64,000 nt of DNA, from positions 118,034-182,033 of the forward strand of contig CAIVGL010000004.1 in the NCBI GenBank assembly GCA_903905505.1, read 5' to 3'. Shown here in pieces: positions 17,846 through 27,454 of the stretch (within the stretch, counting starts at the first letter, position 1; each line of letters opens with the position of its first letter). Made by a program: the position numbers and the translations under genes. Source of the stretch: an uncultured Bacteroidia bacterium. Its GTDB lineage: Bacteria > Bacteroidota > Bacteroidia > Bacteroidales > Prolixibacteraceae. The notes under the pieces are model-generated. The model was not told the DNA's origin. It saw only the letters and a list, made by a program, of their open reading frames with translations, and did not search any database.

Positions 17846-19744
17846 ATGAAATCTAGATTGATCTTATTAAGTAGCTTATTGATCCTTCTCTTTGCCGACT
17901 GCAAAACTCCTACGCGGTTTAAGTCTGATGTTAAGACTGTGAAAAAGCCTTGGACAAATCTTAATTTCTACAACGACCCGAAGAACTTTCAATTTGGAAT
18001 TATTAGTGATCGTACAGGTGGGAATAGACCTGGAGTCTTTGAGGATGGCGTCAAGAAACTGAATATGATGATGCCGGAATTTGTGATGTGTGTGGGTGAT
18101 TTAATAACGGGATATACCACAGACACCGCAGTAATCAAAAAAGACTGGACAACGGTAAACGGTGTAATCTCAGGATTAAAAATGCCTTTCTTCTACCTGC
18201 CAGGAAACCATGACATCACCAATAAAACCATGGCAGCAGAGTGGGAGAAGCTATATGGCAGACGCTACTACAGCTTTGTTTATAAAAACACACTGTTCAT
18301 CACCCTCGACACAAACGACGATGAAAATTACAACCTTACCACAGAACAGACAGATTTTGTGATAAATGCCTTAAAGAAAAATTCAGATGTCCGATGGACC
18401 TTTATATTTATGCACCACCCAATTTGGAAGTATAAAACCAATGGTCGTTTTGATAAAATCGAACAAGCATTAGCAAGTCGGAAGTATACCGTAATAGCTG
18501 GTCATGAACACAACTACAATTATTCAAAACGAAATAATTCGAATTATTACATCTTATCGACCACTGGCGGAAGCAGTGCTTTAAGAGGAACCTATATCGG
18601 CGAATTTGATCATATCTCATGGGTCTCCATGACAGACGAGGGTCCAATAATCGCAAACTTAAGGTTAGATGGAATTTTAGCCCACGATATCAGCAATGAA
18701 AAAACAGCGAAGATGGCTAAGCCATTGCTCGAAAACACGATGTTTAAAAATCTTGTGCTATGTAACAAAGGGGAATTATTAACTCATGGCACGCTCTATT
18801 TTACCTTTAAAAACCCATCCGATACACCACTGGATATTAAATTGAATTTCTTGCATCACCATCAGTTGCAGATTGAAAATCCAGAAATAGCGATCCAACT
18901 TTCTGCGGGAGCAAGTCAGTCTATTGAGATTCCATTTCATGCGATTAAACCAATCACCAAAGGGACGAGCGATTTATTGCAATTTTTCTGGGAGATGAAG
19001 TATAGCGGGCCTGATTATCCTGGATTCTCGCTTCAAGGGAAACAACAAATTGAGGTAAGTCCAACCATACCTGCCATAATAAATCATACGTCTCCCCTAT
19101 TTATCGATCAAACGACCATTGAGTTAGCTCATCCTTTTTCAAAGAAACTCTCAATTATAACTAAACTTAACAACCAAGAAGCACCATACCTTAAACCAAT
19201 CGAGCTAAAAGAAACCTCTAAATTATCAGGTTATCTGAAAAACGACAAAGATGAATATTCGGCAATAGAGTCTGAAGATTTCGAAAAAACGGATTTTCAG
19301 AAAGCAACCCAAGTAAACAACTTAACAACTGGTTTAAATTACAGCTATTTTGAAGGAGAATGGAATGCCATTCCTGATTTCACTACACTTGTTGCAAAAA
19401 CAAAAGGCCTAGCGACCAATTTTGCTGTGCAGGATTTAGCTCAAAGAGAAGATCATTGGGGAGTTCTTTACACTGGGTTTATTAAAATTCCCGAGGATGG
19501 TTTCTATCAGTTTATGTCAAAAGCCGATGATGCCTGTCGGATTACAATAGACAATCGCGTCGTTGTTACCGATCATGGTTCCCCAAAAGGGACCGAGACT
19601 GGAACTGCAGCTCTGCAGCAAGGATTTCACAATTTAAAAATTGAGTATTTAGAAAAAGTTGGACCTCAACGATTACGGCTATATCTAAAAAAGGGAGATG
19701 CCGAAGATTGGGACCCCCTAAAATCTGAACTGCTTTTTCATTAA
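17846..19744 (+). CDS. Calcineurin-like metallophosphoesterase lipoprotein with C-terminal PA14-like domain
   Basis: A 632-residue lipoprotein from the ATG at 17846, whose signal ends in LLFADC (C19). An ATG 45 bases upstream would overlap the previous gene and give a poor leader. The phosphoesterase domain (about 48-300) has ISDRTGG (D55), CVGDLITGY (D85), LPGNHDI, FMHHPIWK and IAGHEHNY. The first motif lacks the usual DxH histidine, and the GDxxD motif lacks its second aspartate, so the two-metal site is atypical. A middle beta region and a PA14-like sugar-binding domain follow (about 530-625: GFIKIPEDGFYQFMSKADDACRITIDN). Substrate unknown. It could remove phosphate from a phosphorylated glycan, but catalysis is not assured. 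Confidence 0.75.
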   Translation: MKSRLILLSSLLILLFADCKTPTRFKSDVKTVKKPWTNLNFYNDPKNFQFGIISDRTGGNRPGVFEDGVKKLNMMMPEFVMCVGDLITGYTTDTAVIKKDWTTVNGVISGLKMPFFYLPGNHDITNKTMAAEWEKLYGRRYYSFVYKNTLFITLDTNDDENYNLTTEQTDFVINALKKNSDVRWTFIFMHHPIWKYKTNGRFDKIEQALASRKYTVIAGHEHNYNYSKRNNSNYYILSTTGGSSALRGTYIGEFDHISWVSMTDEGPIIANLRLDGILAHDISNEKTAKMAKPLLENTMFKNLVLCNKGELLTHGTLYFTFKNPSDTPLDIKLNFLHHHQLQIENPEIAIQLSAGASQSIEIPFHAIKPITKGTSDLLQFFWEMKYSGPDYPGFSLQGKQQIEVSPTIPAIINHTSPLFIDQTTIELAHPFSKKLSIITKLNNQEAPYLKPIELKETSKLSGYLKNDKDEYSAIESEDFEKTDFQKATQVNNLTTGLNYSYFEGEWNAIPDFTTLVAKTKGLATNFAVQDLAQREDHWGVLYTGFIKIPEDGFYQFMSKADDACRITIDNRVVVTDHGSPKGTETGTAALQQGFHNLKIEYLEKVGPQRLRLYLKKGDAEDWDPLKSELLFH

Positions 19745-19782
19745 AACTAAACCACACATCCCTATAACTTATACAAACCAAT

Positions 19783-22212
19783 ATGAACTACAGAAATTTC
19801 GCTCAACTACTCCTGATTTGCTTATTTATTTCGCAGATTGGAATTGCCCAGAATGCAGATTTCTCCAAAGCAAAAGTTTTGCTCTCTGAGAAAAAAAATC
19901 TACAACTTCAAAAGGCCGTTCAGGTACTTACTGAAGAGATTCAGATACGAAGCCAGATCTTGCTTCCATCAATCTCTAAAGCTGCTCCTGCGACCCCAAC
20001 AATCATCGTCGGAGTTGAATCTAGAATGGACAAACTTGAGCCCAAATATAAAGCTGCGATCCATAAACTTACTGCAACTGGCAAGGATGGATTTAAAATT
20101 TCATTGGTCGATAAAAACACCGTTGTCATTGCTGGATACGATGAGCGAGGCACTCTATTTGGGGTAGGTAAATTGCTACGTAAGATCGAGCTTAGAGAGG
20201 GGAAGATTTTAATTCCTGAAAACTTGAATATCTCTTCTACGCCCGTATATCCAATCCGTGGGCACCAACTGGGCTACCGTCCAAAAACCAATGCTTACGA
20301 TGCTTGGACGATCGCAAATTACGACCGTTATATTCGTGATCTTGCCATCTTTGGGGTGAACAGCATTGAGATTATGCCTCCTCGCACAGATGACGATGCA
20401 ACCAGTTTAAACATGAAATACCCGGCAAGCAAAATGATTGTTGAGCAATCACGCATTTGCCAGACTTATGGTTTAGATGTTTGGATGTGGTATCCAAATA
20501 TGGGGTCTGATTACACCAATCAAGACTCCCTAAAAGTTGAGATCGCTGAGCGCGAAAAAGTCTTTAGTAGCCTGCCTAAACTAGATGCGTTATTCGTCCC
20601 AGCTGGCGATCCAGGCGACCTTGAACCAGACATCCTATTTAACTGGTTGCAAAAAGAGGCTGTAGTCTTAAAGAAATATCATCCAAACGCGAAGATCTGG
20701 GTGTCGCCACAAGTATTCAAGCCGAGCAAAGAGTGGTATAGCAAGTTTTATGGTCATGTGAACAAGAAATATGACTGGTTTGGCGGCGTTGTTTATGGTC
20801 CATGGATTAAAACACCGCTTCCTGAAGTAAAGAAACTAATCGATCCTTCGATTCCAATACGCTTATATCCTGATATTACGCATAGCTACAGCTCGCAGTT
20901 CCCTATTCCAAATTGGGATATTGCCTATGCCATGACTTTAGGTCGCGAATGCATCAATCCAAGACCCGAAGATGAAAAATACATCCATAACTACTATGCA
21001 AACTATGCCAGCGGAAGTATTAGCTACTCCGAAGGGACGAATGACGACGTCAATAAATTTGTTTGGAGTGATCAAGACTGGAATCCGTCTACCCCTGTAC
21101 TCGAAACTCTTCGCGAATATGCACGATTCTTTGTCGGTTACGACTACTCGGAAGGTGTAGCTCAAGGACTGCTATCATTAGAGAAAAACCTAAGAGGTCC
21201 CTTATTATCTAACGACCAGGTACAGCTGACCCTTCAGCAGTGGCAAGCCATGGAAAAAACTGCGCCACAAAGCGTGCTAAGTAGTCCTCGTTTCCAAAGT
21301 GGATTGATCAGAGCCTATTTTGATGGTTACACGCAACGAAGACTTATCTATGAAGCCTCACTTGAACGCGAAGCAAGAAATATCTTAGAACAGTCAAAGA
21401 AACTGGGATCAAAAGAGGCGATCTCTCAAGCGCGTGCCACTTTATCTTTAGCAAATGAGAAGCCAATTTCGCCAGAGTTAAAAGCTAGCTGTTATGCTCT
21501 CGCAGACTCTTTATTTCGGAGCTTTGGATCTCAGCTAACAATTTCAAAACACCATGCAATGAGTGGACGAGGAAATTTTATCGATAACATCGACATCCCA
21601 TTGAATGATGCCCTATGGATGCTTGATCAATTAAAGCGGATTGAAAAACTAAGTACAGAGAATGATAAGATTGCTGCGATTGAAAAAATGCTTCACCGCA
21701 CCGATCCAGGACCTGGTGGATTTTACGATAACTTCGGATCACCCTCAGCTTGGAAACGAATAAAAGCGAAGAAAACATGGGCCGAGGATCCAGGTAGCCT
21801 AGAGTCTCCTCGAGTAAGTTTCGGGGTTGGATTATCAGGGGTCGACTGGGTGCATGAGATTGTTGCAAAAGGCTTTGAGGGTCAGACAACACCGCTGGCG
21901 TGGATGAATCAGATCAACACGCTTTACGACACCCCATTACAAATGGAGTATGATAATCTAGATCCAAATGCAACCTACACCCTACGCATTGCCTATACGG
22001 GTCGCTTCCGTTCAAAAATGAAACTTATAGCCGACGGAGTAAAGATTCATGACTATATTCGGATGGGAACTAAGCCAATGTTTGAATTCCCAATTCCAAA
22101 ACAAGTTTCGCAAGATGGGAAAGTCACCTTTACTTGGTCGTGCGGCGATGAGGATAAAGGAGAAGGAGAACGTGGATCACAAGTTGCTGAGATCTGGATC
22201 ATAAAAAACTAA
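19783..22212 (+). CDS. Secreted glycosidase-like protein with GH20b-type N-domain and TIM-barrel-like core
   Basis: An 809-residue protein with a signal peptide ending about GIAQ (residue 23). Residues about 28-150 form a domain like that preceding GH20/GH67/GH84 catalytic domains (VIAGYDERGTLFGVGKLLRKIE). The next part starts with YPIRGHQLGYRPKTNAYDAW and continues with FGVNSIEIMPPRTDDD, WMWYPNM and FVPAGDPGDLEPD. It resembles a TIM-barrel glycosidase of the GH20/84/67/115 type, but I cannot assign a family. D203-D205 or the acidic pair in AGDPGDLEPD may be catalytic. A C-terminal beta domain follows (about 700-805, LSGVDWVHEIV to GSQVAEIWII). Most likely an exo-acting hexosaminidase or uronidase-like enzyme (inference). 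Confidence 0.6.
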   Translation: MNYRNFAQLLLICLFISQIGIAQNADFSKAKVLLSEKKNLQLQKAVQVLTEEIQIRSQILLPSISKAAPATPTIIVGVESRMDKLEPKYKAAIHKLTATGKDGFKISLVDKNTVVIAGYDERGTLFGVGKLLRKIELREGKILIPENLNISSTPVYPIRGHQLGYRPKTNAYDAWTIANYDRYIRDLAIFGVNSIEIMPPRTDDDATSLNMKYPASKMIVEQSRICQTYGLDVWMWYPNMGSDYTNQDSLKVEIAEREKVFSSLPKLDALFVPAGDPGDLEPDILFNWLQKEAVVLKKYHPNAKIWVSPQVFKPSKEWYSKFYGHVNKKYDWFGGVVYGPWIKTPLPEVKKLIDPSIPIRLYPDITHSYSSQFPIPNWDIAYAMTLGRECINPRPEDEKYIHNYYANYASGSISYSEGTNDDVNKFVWSDQDWNPSTPVLETLREYARFFVGYDYSEGVAQGLLSLEKNLRGPLLSNDQVQLTLQQWQAMEKTAPQSVLSSPRFQSGLIRAYFDGYTQRRLIYEASLEREARNILEQSKKLGSKEAISQARATLSLANEKPISPELKASCYALADSLFRSFGSQLTISKHHAMSGRGNFIDNIDIPLNDALWMLDQLKRIEKLSTENDKIAAIEKMLHRTDPGPGGFYDNFGSPSAWKRIKAKKTWAEDPGSLESPRVSFGVGLSGVDWVHEIVAKGFEGQTTPLAWMNQINTLYDTPLQMEYDNLDPNATYTLRIAYTGRFRSKMKLIADGVKIHDYIRMGTKPMFEFPIPKQVSQDGKVTFTWSCGDEDKGEGERGSQVAEIWIIKN

Positions 22213-22235
22213 CCATACCACTATTGCCTCTAATT

Positions 22236-22273
22236 CTTAGGCACATAAGACACTAACTACTTATGTGCCTAAG
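22236..22273. repeat. Perfect 14-bp palindrome related to the CTA/TGTG repeats
   Basis: CTTAGGCACATAAG (22236-22249) and CTTATGTGCCTAAG (22260-22273) are exact inverted repeats with a 10-base loop. The sequence is a variant of the TATGTGCCTAATG/CACATAGGC words of the large arrays, present here as one unit. It ends 22 bases before the ATG of the first DUF4838 gene, so in RNA it would form a strong hairpin next to the start. It has no U-tract, which argues against a terminator. Confidence 0.8.
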
Positions 22274-22295
22274 TTTAAACCTTAAACTTTTGACT

Positions 22296-24863
22296 ATGGG
22301 AAAATCAATTTTCGCAGTCGTATTTTTAGCCTTGGCTATAAAATCGACTGCCTTTGCAACACCCCTTGCCCCTCAGCCTGTTGTTGCTGGTCAATGGGTG
22401 AAATCGTGGCTATTATGCGGACCAATACCTTTAAAGTTTTGGAATGATCCAGTCAAAGCATGGGGCCATATCCAAGGCTTTACCGATGACTATCTGAATA
22501 GCCTAGGAGGAGAAGCCAATTTAAAGGTGAAGGATGGTGCCCTTGTCAAACTAAAAAAAGGGACTCTAAAATGGAGTAGTTATAGCACACCCGATTCAAT
22601 TGTCGACCTTCGGAAAATTCTCTCCCGTGAATCACCGCTATGTGCCTATGCCTACACCGAGGTTATTGCGGATGAAGATAAAGTGTGGACCGTAGCGATG
22701 GGGACCAATGACGGATCTCGATTGTGGGTCAATAATTTATTGGTCTGGGACTACAAAGTAAAACGCCCCGTCCTTCCGGATGAAGATCTAATACCCGTTG
22801 TACTCAAAAAAGGGATAAATAAAATTCTCTTGAAAGTTGAACAACATGGCAATGCCTGGGGATACTGTTTCCGATTTCTCCCCTTTAAACCAAGTCAGCT
22901 AACGGCAAAAGGAGATCTATTTACGGTCACATCAGATGAAAAAGGGGAGACTAGGCTAGCCTCTTCCCTATCAGACTTAGTCCTATCTCAGTTGATTAAA
23001 AATCAAAAACTAACGGTTGTTAATGACAGAGAAAAGACTGTCTTGGAGGATAAAAGAACAACTGATTACCTCAAGAGTTTTCAAGTTGATGCGAGTGCCT
23101 TTAAACCTTTCACCGCCAAAATAGAGTATGAATTAAGCTCTGGTGAGAAATTCTCACAGCAGACACAGTTTACGGTTGGCAAACGAGTGGAGTACTCACT
23201 CTTCTCAAATGGCAAAACAAACTACCGTATATCTGTTGACCCACACGCCTCTGAATCAGAACAGTGGGCAGCCAAAGAATTGCAGCATTGGCTAAAAGAG
23301 ATCTCAAAAGCCACCTTTGAGATTCAGAATTTCGATCCAATGTATCGTGGAGCTCAGATCGTAATTGGATACAACGAGACAATGGCCAAGCAAGCTAATC
23401 TTGCTGCACCAGAAGAGACTGACGAAACCTATCGATACTGCAACATTGGAGAGAGCATCTATATTTCTGGAGGAAAGCAACGTGGCACGATGTATGGCGT
23501 GCTCAGCTTCTTAGAGAATGAGTTAGGCTGTCGGTGGTATACGCCATCTTTCTCGAGCATACCTTCAAGAGATGCGCTAACCTTTACGTGGTATAGTCAT
23601 TCAGAAGCTCCCGGATTAAGGGTGAGAAATGATTTTTACTATGAAGCTTTCGATCCAACCTGGGCCGCTCATAATAAGGTGAACGGAGCCATGGGATATC
23701 GAGTACAGCCCGGTGGTGTTGAGAGCTATTGGAATGTGCATACGTTCTTTCAATTGATGCCACCCGCCGAACTATTCGCCAAACATCCAGAATACTATAG
23801 TTATATTGAAGGAAAACGCGTGGCCGACCATGCACAACTTTGCCTCTCAAATTCAGATGTTTTAGAAATGATGATCGACCGGATCAAAAAACGGATGCGC
23901 GAGAGCCCCGAATATTTGATCTATGATGTTTCACAAAACGACTGGCACAACCCCTGTCAGTGTGTGAATTGTCAATTTATAGCGAGCCAATATGGTGGAG
24001 AATCGGGAATTCTGACTTGGTTTGTCAATCAGGTAGCCGATGCAGTCAAACAAGAATTTCCGACAAAATATATTGGAACACTATCGTATCAGTATACGCG
24101 TAAACCGCCAGTAAATATTAAGCCAAAGGAAAATGTTGTGGTTCGATTCTGCAGCATTGAATGTTGTTTCTCGCATGATTTCAAATCGTGTTCGGAGAAT
24201 AAAACTTTCTTAGCCGATTTACAAGGATGGTCATCACTTGCACCTCATCTTTACATTTGGGACTATGTCGTTAATTTCAACCACTACCTGATGCCATATC
24301 CTAACTTTTCAGTTTTACAGCCTAACATTCAAACTTTTCGAGACAACCATACCATTGGCATCATGGAGCAAGCTGCCTACCAAAGCAGAGGAGGAGAATT
24401 TGCCGAGTTAAGAGCCTATCTAATCTCAAAATTACTCTGGAATCCCGACTGTGATGCCGATGGTGTCATTAATGATTTTATGAGTGGCTATTATGGTCGA
24501 TCGGGCAAAATTATCCGAAAATATTTCGATCAACTACAAGCCTTAGTAACCAAAGATGTACATATCCATTGCTTATCTACGGAGGAGAAACATTTCACCG
24601 ATGCCTTTATTCACAGCTGCCTTGAGATTTTTGCTCAAGCTGAATTGGTTGCCGATAATGCGGAGATCTTACGTCACGTTGAGATGGCCTCAGTCCCTAT
24701 TCTTTATCTCAAGTGCAAACAGACGCCCGCCTTAGCAAAAGTCGATGGCACTTATGCCAAGTTTTGCAAGATTACAGAACGTGAAAAGATCACGCACTAT
24801 TCCGAGTCAGGTGAGCCCCATCGGTTATCCTTTCACCGAGCCATTGAAGAACAAAAACCTTAA
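22296..24863 (+). CDS. DUF4838 family secreted protein (glycosidase-like), copy 1
   Basis: An 855-residue protein from the ATG at 22296 (MGKSIFAVVF, signal to about STAFA). The earlier ATG at 22263 lies inside the palindrome and is unlikely. An N-terminal beta domain (about 30-200) has GTNDGSRLWVNNLLVWD, a lectin/PA14-like strand pattern. A GH20b/GH67-like domain (about 310-425) contains QWAAKELQHWL, GGKQRGTMYGVLSFLENELGCRWY. The DUF4838 core follows, with YDVSQNDWHNPCQCVNCQ and RFCSIECCFSHDFKSC. The cysteines C554, C556, C559 and C619, C623, C624, C632 are kept in the next protein and could bind a metal. Function not established; probably a periplasmic or surface glycosidase. Confidence 0.78.
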   Translation: MGKSIFAVVFLALAIKSTAFATPLAPQPVVAGQWVKSWLLCGPIPLKFWNDPVKAWGHIQGFTDDYLNSLGGEANLKVKDGALVKLKKGTLKWSSYSTPDSIVDLRKILSRESPLCAYAYTEVIADEDKVWTVAMGTNDGSRLWVNNLLVWDYKVKRPVLPDEDLIPVVLKKGINKILLKVEQHGNAWGYCFRFLPFKPSQLTAKGDLFTVTSDEKGETRLASSLSDLVLSQLIKNQKLTVVNDREKTVLEDKRTTDYLKSFQVDASAFKPFTAKIEYELSSGEKFSQQTQFTVGKRVEYSLFSNGKTNYRISVDPHASESEQWAAKELQHWLKEISKATFEIQNFDPMYRGAQIVIGYNETMAKQANLAAPEETDETYRYCNIGESIYISGGKQRGTMYGVLSFLENELGCRWYTPSFSSIPSRDALTFTWYSHSEAPGLRVRNDFYYEAFDPTWAAHNKVNGAMGYRVQPGGVESYWNVHTFFQLMPPAELFAKHPEYYSYIEGKRVADHAQLCLSNSDVLEMMIDRIKKRMRESPEYLIYDVSQNDWHNPCQCVNCQFIASQYGGESGILTWFVNQVADAVKQEFPTKYIGTLSYQYTRKPPVNIKPKENVVVRFCSIECCFSHDFKSCSENKTFLADLQGWSSLAPHLYIWDYVVNFNHYLMPYPNFSVLQPNIQTFRDNHTIGIMEQAAYQSRGGEFAELRAYLISKLLWNPDCDADGVINDFMSGYYGRSGKIIRKYFDQLQALVTKDVHIHCLSTEEKHFTDAFIHSCLEIFAQAELVADNAEILRHVEMASVPILYLKCKQTPALAKVDGTYAKFCKITEREKITHYSESGEPHRLSFHRAIEEQKP

Positions 24864-24874
24864 TAAAATCAACC

Positions 24875-27454
24875 ATGAAAAAATTTGCAATTCTGTCTAT
24901 TTTATGCCTAATCCTGCTGAACTCCTTGAGCTTTGGTCAGTCGTTAACGCCTCAACAAGCATTGCCTAATCAGTGGATTAAATCGTGGCTTATCTGTGGG
25001 CCAATTCCTCTAAAAGAGCCTGCTGATCCTGCAGATTCTTGGGGTCATCTCAATAATTATACCCTTGACTATTTGTTAAAATCTGGTGGTGAGAGAAACC
25101 TGCATGCGAAGTCAGGTGACCAAATCAAGCTGCCCAAAGGATCGGTAAAGTGGAAACTTTACAATTCTCCAGATTCGACCATCCGTTTAGACAAGATTTT
25201 ATCTAGAGATCCAAATTTAGTGGCCTATGCTTATACCGAAGTTGAATCGACGGAAGCACAAATTATGCTGATCAGTTTTGGCACCAATGATGGCGGCTCA
25301 TTATGGGTCAATGGGATGCAAGTATGGGACTATCCTCCTCGACGTGGCATGTTTGTTGACGATGATATGATTCCTGTGGCACTGAATAAAGGGAAGAACA
25401 CTATTTTATTTAAAATTGAGCAACGAGCTAATCAATGGGGATACTGTGTTCGATTCAAGCCCTTCTCAACAGCTGAATTATTAAAAAAAGGGGAGATATT
25501 CAACATCTCGGCGGGAGAAGATGGGAAAGCTAAGCTAACCTCTAAATTCATGACTTCAGTGCTGCAACAAATAGTAGCCAAACTAAGCATTGAAGTTCAA
25601 AACAGTCAGAAAAAGATCGTTCAAAGCACCGAATTTTCAACTGACTATACCAGAGCTTTAGAGCTTAAGTCAAACGATTATCAAGCCTACTCTGCCTCCA
25701 TAAAATTGGGCTTAAAAAATGGAGAACTGCTTACACAAGCTATTCCATTTTATGCTGGCAAACGACAAATTCACACCTTATTTGCAAATGGAAAATCCGA
25801 TTATCGCATTGCACTTAGCAAGGATGCCTCAGAATCAGAGCAGTGGGCAGCTAAAGAACTTCAGCATTGGATCAAAGAGATTGGTGGCGCAGAACTTCCA
25901 ATCGAACAACTTGATGCACCTCACAATGGCTCACAATTTGTGATTGGCTATAACGCGATTGTTCAGCAAAAAACAGGAATAAATAAACCGGCAGAATTGG
26001 ATGAATCGTTCCGTTATTTCAATTCAGGTTCCGATATCTTAATCTATGGTGGCAAAGCACGCGGTACCATGTATGGCGTAATGGCTTACTTAGAAAATGA
26101 GTTGGGTTGTCGCTGGTATACTCCTACCGTTAGTGTGATTCCCAAAAGAGCAGAATCTTCTTTTGACTGGATTGACCATTCAGAAAAACCAGGTATCCGG
26201 GTACGAAATGATTTTTATTTTGAAGCTTTCAATCCAACCTGGGCCGCTAGAAATAGGATGAATGGCACCTTGGGATTTGATAAGTCAAACCCACAAATTG
26301 GTGGAACCGAGAATTACTGGGCTGTGCATACCTTTTATCCACTCATGCCACCAGAAGAATTTTACAAAAAACACCCTGAATATTACAGCCTAATAGATGG
26401 AAAGCGAATCTTTGAGCGGGCACAATTGTGTATCACCAATGCCGATGTACTAAAAATAATCATTGAGCGAATCAAAAAGCGGATGCGCGAAAGTCCAGAA
26501 TACTTGATCTATGATGTATCACAAAACGACTGGCATAATCCATGCCAATGTGATAAATGCCAAGCGATTGTTAAAAGAGAAGGCTCCGAATCTGGTTTGA
26601 TGATCTGGTTCGTAAATCAAGTAGCAGAGGCTGTTGAGAAGGAGTTTCCCGATAAGTTTATCGGTACGCTGGCCTATCAATATACTCGTACGCCTCCAAC
26701 GAGCATCCATCCACGTCAAAACGTAGTTGTGCGACTTTGCAGCATTGAATGTTGCTTTGCTCATGACTTTAAATCGTGTCCTGAGAACAAATCATTTATC
26801 AACGACTTAAAAAAGTGGTCAGCATTGGCTCCTCATCTATACATTTGGGATTACGTGGTTAATTTTAGTCATTATGTCATGCCCTATCCAAACTTTAGAG
26901 TACTACAACCGAACATCCAAACACTAAGTGAGAATAATGCCATTGGAATTATGGAGCAAGCCTCCTACCAAGCTCGAGGTGGTGAGTTTTCGGAGCTTAA
27001 AGCCTACCTTATCTCCCGCTTGTTATGGGACCCCAAATGCAATACTGAAAGCGTAATCAATGACTTTATGTTTGGCTATTATGGTCGTTCAGGAAAGCTG
27101 ATTCGGGAATATTTCGATCTGGTGCAAAATCGTGTTACTCCTGACACCCATATTCACCTAGGAACCGCACCTGAAGATCCCCTATTCTCGGATGAATTTA
27201 TCCGCCAGTCATGTGATCTATTTAATCGAGCGATAAAAGTTGCGGATAACGATGAGGTGGTAAAGCGTGTTGAATTATCCTATCTGCCAATCTTATATTT
27301 AAAATGCAAAAGAACTCCTGCCCTTGCTAAATACGATGGCACTTATGCGAAGTTCTGCGAGATCGCTAAACGAGAAGGGGTGACATATTATGCTGAAGCT
27401 GGAGAGCCTCACAGACAGGCATTTCACAAATCAGTTGAAACAGCCAAAGAATGA
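24875..27454 (+). CDS. DUF4838 family secreted protein (glycosidase-like), copy 2
   Basis: An 859-residue tandem paralogue of the preceding protein, starting 11 bases after it. The architecture is the same: signal peptide to about SFGQ, beta domain with GTNDGGSLWVNGMQVWD, GH20b-like domain with QWAAKELQHWIKEIGG and GGKARGTMYGVMAYLENELGCRWY, and the DUF4838 core. All seven core cysteines are conserved (C557, C559, C562; C622, C626, C627, C635), as are DVSQNDWHNPC and PHLYIWDYVVNF. The copies are similar throughout but diverged in the N-terminal domain, suggesting an old duplication and a difference in substrate preference. The stop codon overlaps the start of the next gene (ATGA). Confidence 0.78.
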   Translation: MKKFAILSILCLILLNSLSFGQSLTPQQALPNQWIKSWLICGPIPLKEPADPADSWGHLNNYTLDYLLKSGGERNLHAKSGDQIKLPKGSVKWKLYNSPDSTIRLDKILSRDPNLVAYAYTEVESTEAQIMLISFGTNDGGSLWVNGMQVWDYPPRRGMFVDDDMIPVALNKGKNTILFKIEQRANQWGYCVRFKPFSTAELLKKGEIFNISAGEDGKAKLTSKFMTSVLQQIVAKLSIEVQNSQKKIVQSTEFSTDYTRALELKSNDYQAYSASIKLGLKNGELLTQAIPFYAGKRQIHTLFANGKSDYRIALSKDASESEQWAAKELQHWIKEIGGAELPIEQLDAPHNGSQFVIGYNAIVQQKTGINKPAELDESFRYFNSGSDILIYGGKARGTMYGVMAYLENELGCRWYTPTVSVIPKRAESSFDWIDHSEKPGIRVRNDFYFEAFNPTWAARNRMNGTLGFDKSNPQIGGTENYWAVHTFYPLMPPEEFYKKHPEYYSLIDGKRIFERAQLCITNADVLKIIIERIKKRMRESPEYLIYDVSQNDWHNPCQCDKCQAIVKREGSESGLMIWFVNQVAEAVEKEFPDKFIGTLAYQYTRTPPTSIHPRQNVVVRLCSIECCFAHDFKSCPENKSFINDLKKWSALAPHLYIWDYVVNFSHYVMPYPNFRVLQPNIQTLSENNAIGIMEQASYQARGGEFSELKAYLISRLLWDPKCNTESVINDFMFGYYGRSGKLIREYFDLVQNRVTPDTHIHLGTAPEDPLFSDEFIRQSCDLFNRAIKVADNDEVVKRVELSYLPILYLKCKRTPALAKYDGTYAKFCEIAKREGVTYYAEAGEPHRQAFHKSVETAKE

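Noticed and set aside
22263..22295. Upstream ATG for the first DUF4838 gene
   Set aside because: It lies inside the right arm of the palindrome and would put 11 extra residues before a good signal peptide; the ATG at 22296 is preferred.
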